A stretch of DNA of 64,000 nt from Bradyrhizobiaceae bacterium (GCA_947475225.1 CANJMQ010000002.1:1-64000), one strand, 5' to 3'; positions 9,688 through 20,552 are shown, counted from the stretch's first letter. Program-made: numbers and translations. The notes: generated by a model not told the origin, from the letters alone.

Positions 9688-10626
9688 ATGGCCACCGCAA
9701 CATCTGCAGATGTCCAGAATGCCCGCAAACACCTGAACCAACATGGATTTACTGTGATCCCCAACCTGATGGATCGAGCAAAGATCGCAGATCTAAAGGC
9801 ACGTGTGGACCGAATGCTTGCGCATGAGCGTGAGCAGCCTTTCGATTCCGGTGATGGCCCGGCCATCCCCAGCGATGACGGCTATTGCAGCGAGTACGGC
9901 CCCTTTGTTGCTGACAAGGAGGAGTCAGAACGGGTGAAAAAGCGCATCCGCGCCGACCGTGCGCGCGAGTTCGATACGCCTTGGCCCGTTCCTCCCGAAG
10001 AGGTCTGCATCAGTTTCTTCCATCTTCCGTCGATCTTTGACGATGGCCGCTCGCAGCGCATCTTCAACCTTATGAACAAGGATGCAGCCTTTGCACCCCT
10101 GATCGAACATCCCGTCGTCCTGGAATTGATGGATGCCGAGTTGGGTCGCGACGCCATCCTGCTCGATGTCTCGATCAACAATGTCGGCCCGCACACCAAT
10201 TCAGGTGGCTGGCACATCGATTCGCCGATCTCCTTCGTGCCCGAACCCTTGCCGAATTTCACCCTCGCCGTTCAGACCGTCTGGATGCTCGACGACTTCA
10301 CCGCCGACAATGGCGCGACCCACGTCGTCGCCGGCAGCCATCTGACGCTGAAGCGCCCGCCGAAGGGCAGGGACTCCATGGACACCGAAGTTGTGATCGA
10401 GGCGCCGGCAGGCTCTCTTGCGATCTGGCTTTCGCAGACCTGGCACCGCCACGGAAGCAACGTCACCGACCGCGCCCGCACTGGCCTCATCGCCCAGTAT
10501 GGCCGAGCCTGGGTGAAGCCCTTCGTCGATCTCCGCACGCCGCTGACAGCGGACTTCGCCCGGCAACTGTCGCCTCGCCTTCGTTACATGATGGGCTGCA
10601 ATGCCAACGCTCCAGTGCGTGGCTAG
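9688..10626 (+). CDS. Phytanoyl-CoA dioxygenase (PhyH) family protein
   Basis: HLNQHGFTVIPNLMD...SGGWHIDSP...DDFTADNGATHVVAGSHL...WHRHGSNVTDRARTGLIAQYGRAWVKPF. Confidence 0.85.
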   Translation: MATATSADVQNARKHLNQHGFTVIPNLMDRAKIADLKARVDRMLAHEREQPFDSGDGPAIPSDDGYCSEYGPFVADKEESERVKKRIRADRAREFDTPWPVPPEEVCISFFHLPSIFDDGRSQRIFNLMNKDAAFAPLIEHPVVLELMDAELGRDAILLDVSINNVGPHTNSGGWHIDSPISFVPEPLPNFTLAVQTVWMLDDFTADNGATHVVAGSHLTLKRPPKGRDSMDTEVVIEAPAGSLAIWLSQTWHRHGSNVTDRARTGLIAQYGRAWVKPFVDLRTPLTADFARQLSPRLRYMMGCNANAPVRG

Positions 10627-10718
10627 CGAGCGGCGATGCGCCCAGTGACAGCCTCCGTGAAGCGGCTTCTCATATCAAGCCTGATGTGCTTTCCTGCCAA
10701 TCCTGTTGGGAGACTTTG

Positions 10719-11690
10719 ATGATCGCGAACGCCCTGAGGCAAGTTGGAACATCCGGTGTTGCCGTTCCGCGCATCGGCTTCGGTGCGACAGCACTCGCCG
10801 ATATGCCCGAGACCTACGGCTACAGCGTCGGTGAGGAACGTGCCCTGGCGACGATCCGGGCCATTCTCGACCAGCCGGTTGGCTTCATCGATACCTCCCG
10901 CAACTACGGACTGGGGCGGAGCGAGGCACTCATCGGCAAAGTCGTGCGTGAGCGTGGTGGTTGGCCTGCAGGTCGCATCTTGTCCACGAAGCTTGACCGC
11001 GACATGAATACCCTGCAGTTCGACGCAGCGCAGGCGCGCCGCTCGCTGGAGGAGAGCTTGTCCACTCTTGGCGTCGACCACGTCGACATCCTGCACCTGC
11101 ACGATCCCGAATATGCCTCTAACCTGTCTGACGTCACCGGTCGTGGCGGCGCGCTGGATGCGCTGATGCGCATGAAGGAGGAAGGCCTTGCACGAGCCGT
11201 TGGCCTTGCGGCAGGTCGTATCGACATCATGATGCCGTTGCTGCGCGATTGGGACTTCGATGCCCTGATTACCCACAACCGCTTCACGCTGGTTAACCGC
11301 AACGCTGGACCGATGCTTGAACTCGCCGCCGCGCGCGGCATTGCCGTTTTCAACGCCGCCCCCTATGCGAGTGGTGCGCTTGCCAAAGGGGCTGACAGCC
11401 AGCAGCGTTATGTGTACCAGATCGCATCGGAAAGCGTGCTGGGGCCGATCCGCCGTGTTGAGGAGGTCTGCGCCCGTCATGGCATTCCGCTGGGCGCGGC
11501 CGCATTGCAATTCTCGCTGCGAGATCCGAGCATCGCGTCGACCATCTGCGGCGTCAGCCGTCCGGAGCGCATCGAGGAAACACTGAAATGGGCAAACTGG
11601 TCCATCAGCGAGGAAGCATGGAGCGAACTGCTCGCGCTGCCTGCTTCGACCGATGACCCCGAGTCGTCTCGTGAGTATTCTCCGGGTTGA
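10719..11690 (+). CDS. Aldo/keto reductase (L-fucose/aldose dehydrogenase-like)
   Basis: VPRIGFGATALADMPETYGY...FIDTSRNYGLGRSEALIGKVV...VDHVDILHLHDPEY. Confidence 0.9.
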   Translation: MIANALRQVGTSGVAVPRIGFGATALADMPETYGYSVGEERALATIRAILDQPVGFIDTSRNYGLGRSEALIGKVVRERGGWPAGRILSTKLDRDMNTLQFDAAQARRSLEESLSTLGVDHVDILHLHDPEYASNLSDVTGRGGALDALMRMKEEGLARAVGLAAGRIDIMMPLLRDWDFDALITHNRFTLVNRNAGPMLELAAARGIAVFNAAPYASGALAKGADSQQRYVYQIASESVLGPIRRVEEVCARHGIPLGAAALQFSLRDPSIASTICGVSRPERIEETLKWANWSISEEAWSELLALPASTDDPESSREYSPG

Positions 11691-11967
11691 CAGCGCAAGG
11701 AATGGAGTCTGACACTGCGACGCCATATCGATGTCGAGGTCCGCACACGGTCGCCGTTGAGTTGTTCAGTGATTGACAAAATGGCGCGCCATGCTGAATA
11801 GAGATCACAGCCCTTTTGTCGTTGAACTGGCTATTTAAAAGCGAATCTCGCCATCAGGTTCATGGTTGGCTGTCGCACGATGCGCCCTTGCTTTTGCGAC
11901 GGTCGTGTCAGGTGACTGGCGAGCCAGCTCACCTCAGAGCTGCGATGAGCCAGACATGCTCCCTTCC

Positions 11968-12723
11968 TCAAGTCACCCGGTTTCCCCGCGGCATGATCCG
12001 CAACGTCACACGATCGTTCCAGCTACTTCGCGGAACGTCGTGTAGCTCGAATTCATCCTCGCCAAGGCCCTTGGTCTCACCAGACTTCGCCGGAATCAGC
12101 GCTGAACACAGCGCAAGGGACATGCCATCGCACAACTGCAACAGTCGCGCGTGCGGAAGAAGATGATCAGGCGCGACCCAATCAATGGTTGCCGGGTCTG
12201 CGCACAGGGTTTCCGTCCATTCTGACTGGAGGCGCTCCAGTTCAGCGATGAAGTTCAACGGTTCTTCTCGGCTGCCAGGATAAATTTTTTCAGGAGAGCC
12301 TTTCCAGAACAGCGGATGGGTGAAAGCAGGGTCTGGGTCGGGAAGTGCCCGCGCAGCATAGAGCCAATAGGCGTGGTGACTGATCAGAAGGTTGGCGTAG
12401 GGATTCCTCGGGAAACGGCGGAGACCATTTCTCCAACGGTCCATACCCGCCTGCTGAAACTTCAGAACCTCGCCAAGACCCATTGGCAAACTGTCTCTAT
12501 CCGAGAGATCTGGCGTTGCTTCCCATTCCCACCAGCCATTGTCATGCTCCGCAATTGCAAACACCGTCTCAGACCGAAGCCGCCCAGAGTCTGCTACCTT
12601 CGCGTAGTTGCCAGCGCTCCTGAATTGATCGTTACCCCAGTGCGCTGCGAGATACCCCGCGATTTGACCGTGATCTGGCTGGGTCTCCAACCAGACGTGC
12701 TCGCCTCTTTGGGTCTTCAGCAT
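11968..12723 (-). CDS. DUF3891 family protein
   Basis: ETVFAIAEHDNGWWEWEATPDL...LLISHHAYWLY...LQLCDGMSLALC. Confidence 0.75.
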   Translation of the reverse strand: MLKTQRGEHVWLETQPDHGQIAGYLAAHWGNDQFRSAGNYAKVADSGRLRSETVFAIAEHDNGWWEWEATPDLSDRDSLPMGLGEVLKFQQAGMDRWRNGLRRFPRNPYANLLISHHAYWLYAARALPDPDPAFTHPLFWKGSPEKIYPGSREEPLNFIAELERLQSEWTETLCADPATIDWVAPDHLLPHARLLQLCDGMSLALCSALIPAKSGETKGLGEDEFELHDVPRSSWNDRVTLRIMPRGNRVT

Positions 12724-12955
12724 GCCACTCTTCAGTCCGCTGTGTGTCTGGTCTCTGTTACAATGTTTGCAGATGTTTGTTGTCAGATAATCTGCTCGGG
12801 GTTTCCTTGGTCACGTCTCTAAAATTCCGACCAGAACTTCATTCGGTTGTTTCGGTAGATTCTTCTGACAGCGCCAAGCTGTCTCCCCGGTTCTCCAAAT
12901 GACCGCAGACCGAGTGCCATTTGACGGCGCGCGGGAGGTGTTGAGACTGGAGGCG

Positions 12956-13429
12956 TCATTCAATTTGGAATACGTGTTTCCATGTTCCGTCATCAAGGTG
13001 GGTTGACACGACACTTCCTGACGCTCCCGCAAATCGTCCTGTACCCCCAATTATTGCCCGCTCGAGTGTTGTATCTGCTTTGAGGGTAGATCCCGATGCC
13101 GGGTAAAGTCCGATGCCTTCGATGAGGATCCGATCTTTTGCTTCGCCGGAGAAAGAAAATATTCCTAGAGTGATTCTGCTATCGAATGTTTCAGGCTTGT
13201 TCGCAGTTGCTGTCGTCGTCATAACCCAGTCCATCGTGACCTTGTCATTCTTGTCATCTTGACCATCATAGTGCCAAATCCTCTGGTCACCCACGGATTG
13301 ACCTGAAGCGCCTAAATCTATGTATGTCGGAGTTGGTACCTGTCCGTGAGTGACGGTCAATGTCGATTCGGCGTATGCAGGAATTGCCAATGCGCTCAAG
13401 AAAAGAACTAGCGTTGCGGCGGTTTTCAT
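12956..13429 (-). CDS. Secreted allene-oxide-cyclase/dirigent-like barrel protein (second copy)
   Basis: Signal peptide MKTAATLVLFLSALAIPAYA; AIIGGTGRFAGASGSVVSTHLDDGTWKHVFQIE parallels the 5718-6203 protein. Confidence 0.65.
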   Translation of the reverse strand: MKTAATLVLFLSALAIPAYAESTLTVTHGQVPTPTYIDLGASGQSVGDQRIWHYDGQDDKNDKVTMDWVMTTTATANKPETFDSRITLGIFSFSGEAKDRILIEGIGLYPASGSTLKADTTLERAIIGGTGRFAGASGSVVSTHLDDGTWKHVFQIE

Positions 13430-14086
13430 ATGTCTGTCCTATGGGGGGCTGATAGCGAAGGTTCTGTTTACAGCTTACAAAGATTGAGCGGTTGCCCTGA
13501 CGCTGTACTTACCCTGCATCTGAGTCAAGTCGAGCGTTCGGATCAGAAACTGTGGTCTATGGTCCATTGTTCGCGATCTTGATTGGCAAGGCCAAACAAA
13601 GCCATCTCCATCTCTATCTCCACCGCCACTTTCCGAGTGGCTGCAGATAAATCGCCGTTTTGATCCGTTCTACTGAAGCATTTCAACTTCCGTTTGCAGA
13701 TCGGCCGTTGATCGGAAGAAATCTCCAATCCCGCCCCAGATCAGTCTGAGAGTATCTCGCGTCTTGCCGCAGGCTGGTATATTGCACCAACAGATATTCT
13801 GTTTCTTTCATGGTGGCTGAATCCGTTTTGGTGGCTTTGGATAACGTCCGCCAATCCCGGCAGCAGCGAGCGGGGTCCGGCAGGCTTTGGTCGTTGATGC
13901 AGGGCACCAGCACCAGTTGCTGATCGTGCCAGTCAGAGAAAGGCAAGCTGTCTGGCATTTGCCAGGCCTAGCCCATTACGGCTCCGGCTGCTCCCGATAC
14001 GCTCCCCAATTGCGATTCATGAGAAGCGTTGACGCAGTGGGTACTGTCTGACTAGCGATTTAAGTGGCGCACAGTGCGAAATAGAG

Positions 14087-14097
14087 ATGATTATCAT
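14087..14097. promoter_or_regulatory. Fur-box-like inverted repeat in AT-rich DNA
   Basis: ATGAT-T-ATCAT followed by TATAT; about 13/19 match to the canonical Fur box; no clear adjacent target. Confidence 0.25.
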
Positions 14098-14350
14098 TAT
14101 ATTGATGAAATATATATAAATATATATATGGAATATGGGTTGAGCTCTTAGGTTCGAGACCGACGAGCGATTTCCCTTTTTGCGACGTTCATCGCAGTGG
14201 ACTGCGGATGCTCAGTGATAGGCTTCTCCAGTTTGTGCAGACGGTTTCTGACATTGTCGGAACTCTTGCAAATTCGGGTTTAGGCAATTGGCTGGAGGCT
14301 ACCTGGGTTGTTAATTGCATGGCCTGAGATAACACCATATGCTCCCATGA

Positions 14351-14677
14351 TTGGTGGAGGGCAATAACATGCATTTGCGAGCTATTATTGGTCTGGCGGT
14401 TGTGCTCTTTTTTCTCTCCGCGCCAAACGCCTTACCAGTGTCGGCCAGCTCAGTCACAATCAACATCAATGTTGGCAGTTCTATCAGCAATGGACGCGGT
14501 ATCAGCTGCCGTGATGGCGAACGGCTGCTGAGGAACCGTGGATTCCGGGATGTTCGCCGTATCGATTGCCGAGGACGTTATTTCGTTTACCGCGGTTGGC
14601 GCAGTGGAAACCGCTTCGAAGTTGTCCTGAGGTCGAGGGATGGGCGCGTTGTCAGCCGACGCAGGATTTCACGCTGA
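14351..14677 (+). CDS. Small secreted basic protein
   Basis: Signal peptide MHLRAIIGLAVVLFFLSAPNALPVSA; Arg-rich RNRGFRDVRRIDCRGRYFVYRGWRSGNRFEVVLRSRDGRVVSRRRI. Confidence 0.6.
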   Translation: MVEGNNMHLRAIIGLAVVLFFLSAPNALPVSASSVTININVGSSISNGRGISCRDGERLLRNRGFRDVRRIDCRGRYFVYRGWRSGNRFEVVLRSRDGRVVSRRRISR

Positions 14678-14866
14678 GTTTGGTTTTGCGATGATTTCTG
14701 TAAATCCGTGATGATGATTGAGGCAGTCAAAGGTCTCTTCGGATGCTTCAAATGTGCATAATCTTCTGACGGGCGCGCAGGGTGCTTGCTGCGCGGTGAT
14801 GGACGAACCCTTCCCGTTAGCGACTTTCCATCCGACGTGGTGGGGATGTTCGCTTCGGAGTGACAC

Positions 14867-15350
14867 TTGCAGGGGGTCCGTAGGCCGCTCCGCAGGATTG
14901 CCATCGTCGATGATCATCCCGAGGAACAATATCTCTATCCTGAGTTCATCCTGGCGCGCGAGATGCTGGTGAGGGCGGGTTATGACGCGGTGATCGCATC
15001 GCCCGAGTCACTTCAGTTCATAGGTACGGAGTTGCTGAGTGAAGGAAGGCCAGTCGACCCCGTCTGTAGCCGTCTTGTTAACTTCTCGCTGGATCAGCCA
15101 GATCACGATGCGCTTTGCCGTGCTGATAAGGCTGGCGCTGCGGCGGTGACGCCCGACCTCCGCAACCAAGCATTTTTTGCCGACAAGCAGTGCCTGGTGC
15201 TGCTGTCCAACCCAGAGGAGTGAGAGCGGATTGGGGTGCCGGCCAAGTTGCTCGGTGTTTCACAGACAGTTCCCCAGTCGGTCAGTCTAGAGCCTGAAAA
15301 TGCTTCCGGCTGATGTTTCCGGCGCAAGAGGATCTGGGGCTGGTCACCGT
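14867..15350 (+). pseudogene. Degraded ATP-grasp-like protein N-terminal fragment
   Basis: IAIVDDHPEEQYLYPEFILAREMLVRAGYDAVIASPESL...VNFSLDQPDH...NPEE; in-frame TGA at 15221, then ERIGVPAKLLGVSQTVPQSVSLEPENASG in the same frame. Confidence 0.45.
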
Positions 15351-17119
15351 CCTGCAATCGCTAAGAGAGCGGCAATGCCCACTGGTGGTTCCTCCTGCCA
15401 CGGAAGCAGGAAGAGTAGCTTCGCAAGGCCGTTCCTGATGCGCGTGATCTGCGACTGTTCGCCCAGCATGCGGGCCCTGAGAACCGGATCTTGGGTGCTG
15501 GTGCCCAAGAGGCTGCGGTTGACGACCCAGGCATAGGGTTCGATCCTGGCGCGCCTCAGATCCTGTTGCAGATCGGCGGCTTCCGAAACCGGTGTCGTTT
15601 CGGGAAGCGTCACGAGGATGATGCGGGCATAGCTCGGATCCTGCAGCCGCATCAGCGGCGTGATCATGCGCCCATGCGAGTCTTCAGGCATGTTCCTGGT
15701 CATCTGGCGGTGATATGCGCCAGTCGCATCCATCAGCAGGAGTGTGTGGCCGGTTGGCGCTGTGTCAAGCACGACGAAGTGGCTGCGAGCCTCTGCCACG
15801 ATCCTCGAAAAGGCATGGAAAACCGCGACCTCTTCGGTGCACGGAGATGCGAGGTCCTCGCGCAGCAGAGCGAGGCCTTCGACATCAAGCTCCCTGGTGC
15901 GGCTTGCGATGATCTTTTCAATGTAGCGTTCGGTTTCCACCTTGGGGTCGATCCGGTCGACCGCTAGTCCTTCGAGCTGGCCATCCACGGCTGCTGAAAT
16001 GTGGGCGGCAGGATCCGTTGTGCTCAAGTGCACGCTGTGGCCGCGCTGCGCAAGCCCGACGGCAATTGCCGCCGCGACGGTCGTCTTGCCCACACCGCCC
16101 TTGCCCATCACCATGACGAGGCCGGTTTCAGAGGCTGTCAGGGAGTCGATGAGGTCCTTGAGGCTGGGTATATCGGGCTGTGCCGGCGCTGGGGCGGCAG
16201 GTGTCGCTGAAGGGTCGCCTGGCTCCAGCACCTGCCGCAGGGCCTCAAGCCCCACCATGTCGAAACTCCTGAGCGGTATCTGAAACTGCGGCAATCCCTG
16301 GAGCACGGACGGCAGAGCGCCAAGTGCCTCTTCACATAGCCTTTGCATCGACCGCGCAATGCGATCAGCGGGATCGCTTGCCGTGAATACGCCATTGACG
16401 GCGAGAAGCTGGTTGGACAGCCCGAGATCCTTCAGTTCTCCGCTGGTGCGCGCGGCTTCTCTTATGGCCGCTATGTCCGGCCGCGTGACCAGTATGATCG
16501 ATGTCTGCGCCGGGCTTGCAAGCGCGGCCAACGCTGCACGAAAGCGGCCTTCCTGCATCTGCAGGCCCGAGTGTGGTCCGAGGCAGGACGCGCCCCGGTC
16601 ATTATTCGCCAGAAAGCCGGTCCACGCCTTGGGCAGGCTCAGGAGACGCAGCGTGTGCCCCGTAGGAGCGGTATCGAAGACGATCCGGTCAAACTCCCGT
16701 GAGCCCTCCGTCAACAGTCCGGCGAACTCGTCGAAGGCGGCAATCTCGGTGGTGCAGGCTCCTGAGAGTTGCTCGCGCACCGTCGAGACCTCTGTATCTG
16801 TTGATGTTTGCGCCATCTGGCCGATGACCCGCGACCTGTAGGCCTCTGCGGCATTCCCGGGGTCGATGTTCATCGCCGATAGGCCGGTCACACCCTTGAC
16901 GGGCCGGGGGCGGTTCGAAAGCGCTGTGGTGAGCATCTCGTCGAGGTTTGAAGCAGGGTCGGTGCTGACGAGAAGCACCCGCTGGCCAGCTTCCGCAAGG
17001 CCAATGGCTGTTGCGCAGGCAAGTGTCGTCTTTCCCACGCCGCCCTTGCCCGTGAAGAACAGGAATGGTGCCGGGTTTGAGAGAATCAGCTTGGCTGGGG
17101 AGGAAGGAGCGGAAGTCAT
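15344..17119 (-). CDS. arsA: Arsenical pump-driving ATPase ArsA (two P-loop halves)
   Basis: FFTGKGGVGKTTLACATAIGLAEAG and VMVMGKGGVGKTTVAAAIAVGLAQRG; DTAPTGHTLRLL and DTAPTGHTLLLM. Confidence 0.95.
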   Translation of the reverse strand: MTSAPSSPAKLILSNPAPFLFFTGKGGVGKTTLACATAIGLAEAGQRVLLVSTDPASNLDEMLTTALSNRPRPVKGVTGLSAMNIDPGNAAEAYRSRVIGQMAQTSTDTEVSTVREQLSGACTTEIAAFDEFAGLLTEGSREFDRIVFDTAPTGHTLRLLSLPKAWTGFLANNDRGASCLGPHSGLQMQEGRFRAALAALASPAQTSIILVTRPDIAAIREAARTSGELKDLGLSNQLLAVNGVFTASDPADRIARSMQRLCEEALGALPSVLQGLPQFQIPLRSFDMVGLEALRQVLEPGDPSATPAAPAPAQPDIPSLKDLIDSLTASETGLVMVMGKGGVGKTTVAAAIAVGLAQRGHSVHLSTTDPAAHISAAVDGQLEGLAVDRIDPKVETERYIEKIIASRTRELDVEGLALLREDLASPCTEEVAVFHAFSRIVAEARSHFVVLDTAPTGHTLLLMDATGAYHRQMTRNMPEDSHGRMITPLMRLQDPSYARIILVTLPETTPVSEAADLQQDLRRARIEPYAWVVNRSLLGTSTQDPVLRARMLGEQSQITRIRNGLAKLLFLLPWQEEPPVGIAALLAIAGR

Positions 17120-17216
17120 GTCGTCCTCATGAGGCTTCCAGCCAGCCTAGCAGGAAACCCAAGGCGCGAATTGATCTCCGTCATGCCGCCGCTGGGCTTC
17201 GGATATCTTGGAACGG

Positions 17217-18446
17217 TCAGTCTTCCCGCGAGAGAGGCAGCATCAGCGTGGTGGCGAAGCACGCCGCCAGCATTAGTGCCGAGCCGGCAAGGCAGGCCGT
17301 CAGGCCGCCCCACTGGTAGAGCAGCCCTGAAAGCAGCGTGCCGGTAAAGCGGCCAGCTGCGTTGGCGGCATAGTAGAAGCCCACGTCCTCTGCGGCCTTC
17401 TCGGAGCCCGCATAGGCGAGGATCAGATAGGAGTGAACGGATGAGTTGATCGCGAAGGCCGCTCCGAACACCGCAAGGCCTGCGACGAGAATGATGTCGG
17501 GTCGAACCGGGGTATTGACGGCGAGTGCGAGGATGATGAGCACCGGCACGAGTGCCAGCAGCGCTGACCACAGGCGCGCTGCGGGCACTTCGGCCGTAAG
17601 GCCGTCAGGGCTCCGCCTGATGACCGAGGGGGCCGAGGCCTGGGTGAGGCCGTAAAAGATGGTCCACAGCGCCATGAAGGCGCCAACCATGGTGAAGGTC
17701 CAGCCATTGGCATAGAGGAAGACGGGCACGCCCACGACGAACCACACATCCCGCGCACCGAACAGGAAGATGCGCGCGGCGGCGAGGAGATTTATGGCCC
17801 TCGACTTGCCGAACAGTTCGCGTGCTGAGGAACTTGCCTTGCTCTTTCCCATCATGGGCGGCAGCGCACGTACGACGCCCACGAGCACCAGGGCGAGCAT
17901 CAGCGCCATCAGCCACAGGGACAACCGGAAGCCCAGCACCTGGAGGAGAACGCCGCCAAGAAAGAAGCCGAGCCCCTTCATGGCGTTCTTCGAACCCGTG
18001 AACCATGCGACCCAGCGGAACAGACGGCCTTCCGCATCCTCGGCGCGGGCCTCCTTTTCGGCCACCTTGATGGCGGATTTGGAGGCTGTCTTGGTGAGGT
18101 CCTTCGCGACACCACAGATACCCTGCGCCAGGACAACCCACGCAACCGATGCAGCGGCGGACCATTGGGGCGACAGGGCTGAGAGGATGAGGAAGCCGGT
18201 GATCTGGGTAGAAAGACCGACCGTCAGCATCCGCGTGATGCCGAAGCGGGTGGCGAGCCAGCCGCCGATGAAATTGGCCGCAATCCCTGCTGCCTCATAG
18301 AGCAGGAAGAGGAAGGACAGCACGAAGGGCGAATAGCCCAGGTGGAAGAAATGCAGCAGCACCAGCATGCGGAGCGCGCCGTCGGTGAGGGTGAAGCCCC
18401 AGTATGCGGCGGTGACGATGGCGTAGTTGCGCGCGCCCGGCGTCAT
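17217..18446 (-). CDS. arsJ: ArsJ-like organoarsenical MFS efflux protein
   Basis: NYAIVTAAYWGFTLTDGALRMLVLLHFFHLGYSPFVLSFLFLLYE...GICGVAKDLTKTASKSAIK; adjacent to GAPDH. Confidence 0.9.
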   Translation of the reverse strand: MTPGARNYAIVTAAYWGFTLTDGALRMLVLLHFFHLGYSPFVLSFLFLLYEAAGIAANFIGGWLATRFGITRMLTVGLSTQITGFLILSALSPQWSAAASVAWVVLAQGICGVAKDLTKTASKSAIKVAEKEARAEDAEGRLFRWVAWFTGSKNAMKGLGFFLGGVLLQVLGFRLSLWLMALMLALVLVGVVRALPPMMGKSKASSSARELFGKSRAINLLAAARIFLFGARDVWFVVGVPVFLYANGWTFTMVGAFMALWTIFYGLTQASAPSVIRRSPDGLTAEVPAARLWSALLALVPVLIILALAVNTPVRPDIILVAGLAVFGAAFAINSSVHSYLILAYAGSEKAAEDVGFYYAANAAGRFTGTLLSGLLYQWGGLTACLAGSALMLAACFATTLMLPLSRED

Positions 18447-19489
18447 CAGATACCCGCCTCGTGGATAATGCAGGCAAGATCGACCATGCGGCAGGCATAG
18501 CCCATTTCGTTGTCATACCAGGCATAGACCTTGAGCAGCGTGTCGTCGGTGACCAGCGTCGAAAGGCCGTCGATGATGGATGACCGCGTGTCGCGCGCAT
18601 AGTCGATCGAAACGAGCGGGCGCGGCTCATAGCCGAGGATGCCGGCGAGCGGCCCCCTGGCTGCCTCGGCGAACAGCGCGTTGACCTCTTCTCGTGTGGT
18701 TGAACGCGAAAGCTCGAACACGCAGTCGGTGAGAGAGGCATTGAGCACGGGCGCCCGCACGGCATGGCCGTCAAGCTTGCCCTTGAGCTCAGGGTAGATG
18801 AGGGCAATGGCCGTGGCGCTGCCCGTCGTTGTCGGCTGTAGCGACAACATGGCGGAGCGGGCCCGGCGGAGGTCCTTGTGCGGAGCGTCGGTCACCACGT
18901 TGGTGTTGGTCGGATCATGGATTGTGGTGATCTGGCCGTGGCGGATACCGAGTGCCTCGTGGATGACCTTGACCATGGGTGCCAGGCAATTGGTGGTGCA
19001 GGAGGCCGCCGTGACGATCGGGTGCTTGGCGGAATCATAGAGACGATGGTTGACACCGACCACGACATTGAGAACGTCCGGTTCCTTGACCGGCGCCGCC
19101 ACGATCACCCGCTTGGCCCCACGCTTCAGGTGACCATCGAGCGTCGCATGGTTCAGGAACTTGCCACTGCATTCGAGTACCACGTCGACGCCGAGGTCTC
19201 CCCACGGAATGTCTGCAGCGGTCGGGAGGGCGGAAAATCCGAGCGTGCGGTCATTGATCCGGATGGTGTCTTCACCCTCGAAGCTGATGTTGGCCCGCCA
19301 GCGCCCCTGCACGGAGTCGAATTCGAGAAGGTGCGCTGTAGCTGCAATGCCGCCCTTGATCTCGTTGAGGTGCACAACGTCGAGCCGGTTTCCACGCCGG
19401 GGGTCGTCATCGCCGCGTTCGGCTGCTCCCAAGGCCGCCCGCAAGGCTAGCCGTCCGATGCGGCCCATTCCGTTGATCCCGACGCGCAT
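18446..19489 (-). CDS. ArsJ-associated glyceraldehyde-3-phosphate dehydrogenase
   Basis: [17 protein letters not shown]...[23 protein letters not shown]...[14 protein letters not shown]; overlaps arsJ by 1 nt. Confidence 0.95.
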   Translation of the reverse strand: MRVGINGMGRIGRLALRAALGAAERGDDDPRRGNRLDVVHLNEIKGGIAATAHLLEFDSVQGRWRANISFEGEDTIRINDRTLGFSALPTAADIPWGDLGVDVVLECSGKFLNHATLDGHLKRGAKRVIVAAPVKEPDVLNVVVGVNHRLYDSAKHPIVTAASCTTNCLAPMVKVIHEALGIRHGQITTIHDPTNTNVVTDAPHKDLRRARSAMLSLQPTTTGSATAIALIYPELKGKLDGHAVRAPVLNASLTDCVFELSRSTTREEVNALFAEAARGPLAGILGYEPRPLVSIDYARDTRSSIIDGLSTLVTDDTLLKVYAWYDNEMGYACRMVDLACIIHEAGI

Positions 19490-19514
19490 GATGTTCTCCG
19501 TCGCTTGCGTTGTT

Positions 19515-20552
19515 CTAAGACTTGACCTTCAGGCCGCGCTCGTACCAGCCCTTGGAATTGTTCACGATCCAGACGACCGAGAGCATGACCGGCACCTCGA
19601 TGAGCACGCCCACCACGGTCGCCAGTGCGGCCCCGGAATTGAGGCCAAACAGGCTGATTGCGGCCGCCACGGCCAGTTCAAAGAAGTTGGACGCCCCGAT
19701 CAGCGCCGAAGGGCCGGCAACGCAATGCTGCTCACCCGCCCAGCGGTTCAAAAGATAGGCAAGGCCCGAGTTGAAATAGACCTGGATCAGGATTGGCACG
19801 GCGATGAGCGCGATGACCGCGGGCTGTGCCAGGATCTGCTGCCCCTGGAAGGCGAAGAGCAGGACGAGCGTGGCCAGGAGGGCCAACAGGGAAACCGGCT
19901 GAATTGCCTTGAGCAGGCTCTGGAGGGCCGCTTCGCCGCCTGATGCAAGCATCACCCGGCGGATCGCCTGCGCGGCAATCACGGGCACAATGATGTAGAG
20001 CGCGACTGACAGCAGCAGCGTCTGCCACGGCACCGTGATGGCGGAGAGGCCCAGCAGCAGGGCAACGATGGGCGCGAAGGCGACGATCATGATCACGTCG
20101 TTCAGGGCCACCTGGCTGAGTGTGAAGTGCGGTTCGCCGCGCGTCAGGTTGCTCCACACGAACACCATCGCGGTGCAGGGCGCGGCAGCGAGCAGGATCA
20201 GTCCGGCGATGTAGCTGTCGATCTGGTCAGCTGGCAGCCATGACCTGAACAGGTAGCCAATGAAGAACCAGCCAAGCAGGGCCATGGAAAAGGGCTTTAC
20301 CGCCCAGTTGATGAACAGCGTGACACCGATGCCACGCCAGTGCTGCGTCACCTGGCCAAGTGCGGCGAAGTCAATCTTCACCAGCATGGGGATAATCATA
20401 AACCAGATCAGCAGTGCCACGGGCAGGTTGACCCTGGCGACTTCCATGGCGCTGATGGCGCCGAAGAAGCCGGGCAGGAAGTGCCCGAGTGCAACGCCAA
20501 CGATGATGCAGAGGAACACCCAGAGCGTGAGGTAGCGCTCAAAGATCGACAT
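19515..20552 (-). CDS. acr3: ACR3-family arsenite efflux permease
   Basis: [29 protein letters not shown]...[33 protein letters not shown]. Confidence 0.95.
   Translation of the reverse strand: MSIFERYLTLWVFLCIIVGVALGHFLPGFFGAISAMEVARVNLPVALLIWFMIIPMLVKIDFAALGQVTQHWRGIGVTLFINWAVKPFSMALLGWFFIGYLFRSWLPADQIDSYIAGLILLAAAPCTAMVFVWSNLTRGEPHFTLSQVALNDVIMIVAFAPIVALLLGLSAITVPWQTLLLSVALYIIVPVIAAQAIRRVMLASGGEAALQSLLKAIQPVSLLALLATLVLLFAFQGQQILAQPAVIALIAVPILIQVYFNSGLAYLLNRWAGEQHCVAGPSALIGASNFFELAVAAAISLFGLNSGAALATVVGVLIEVPVMLSVVWIVNNSKGWYERGLKVKS

Noticed and set aside
10623-11726. 367-aa minus-strand ORF
   Set aside because: Antisense to the aldo/keto reductase.
13683-13958. 91-aa minus ORF
   Set aside because: No recognisable family, signal or context; possible remnant only.
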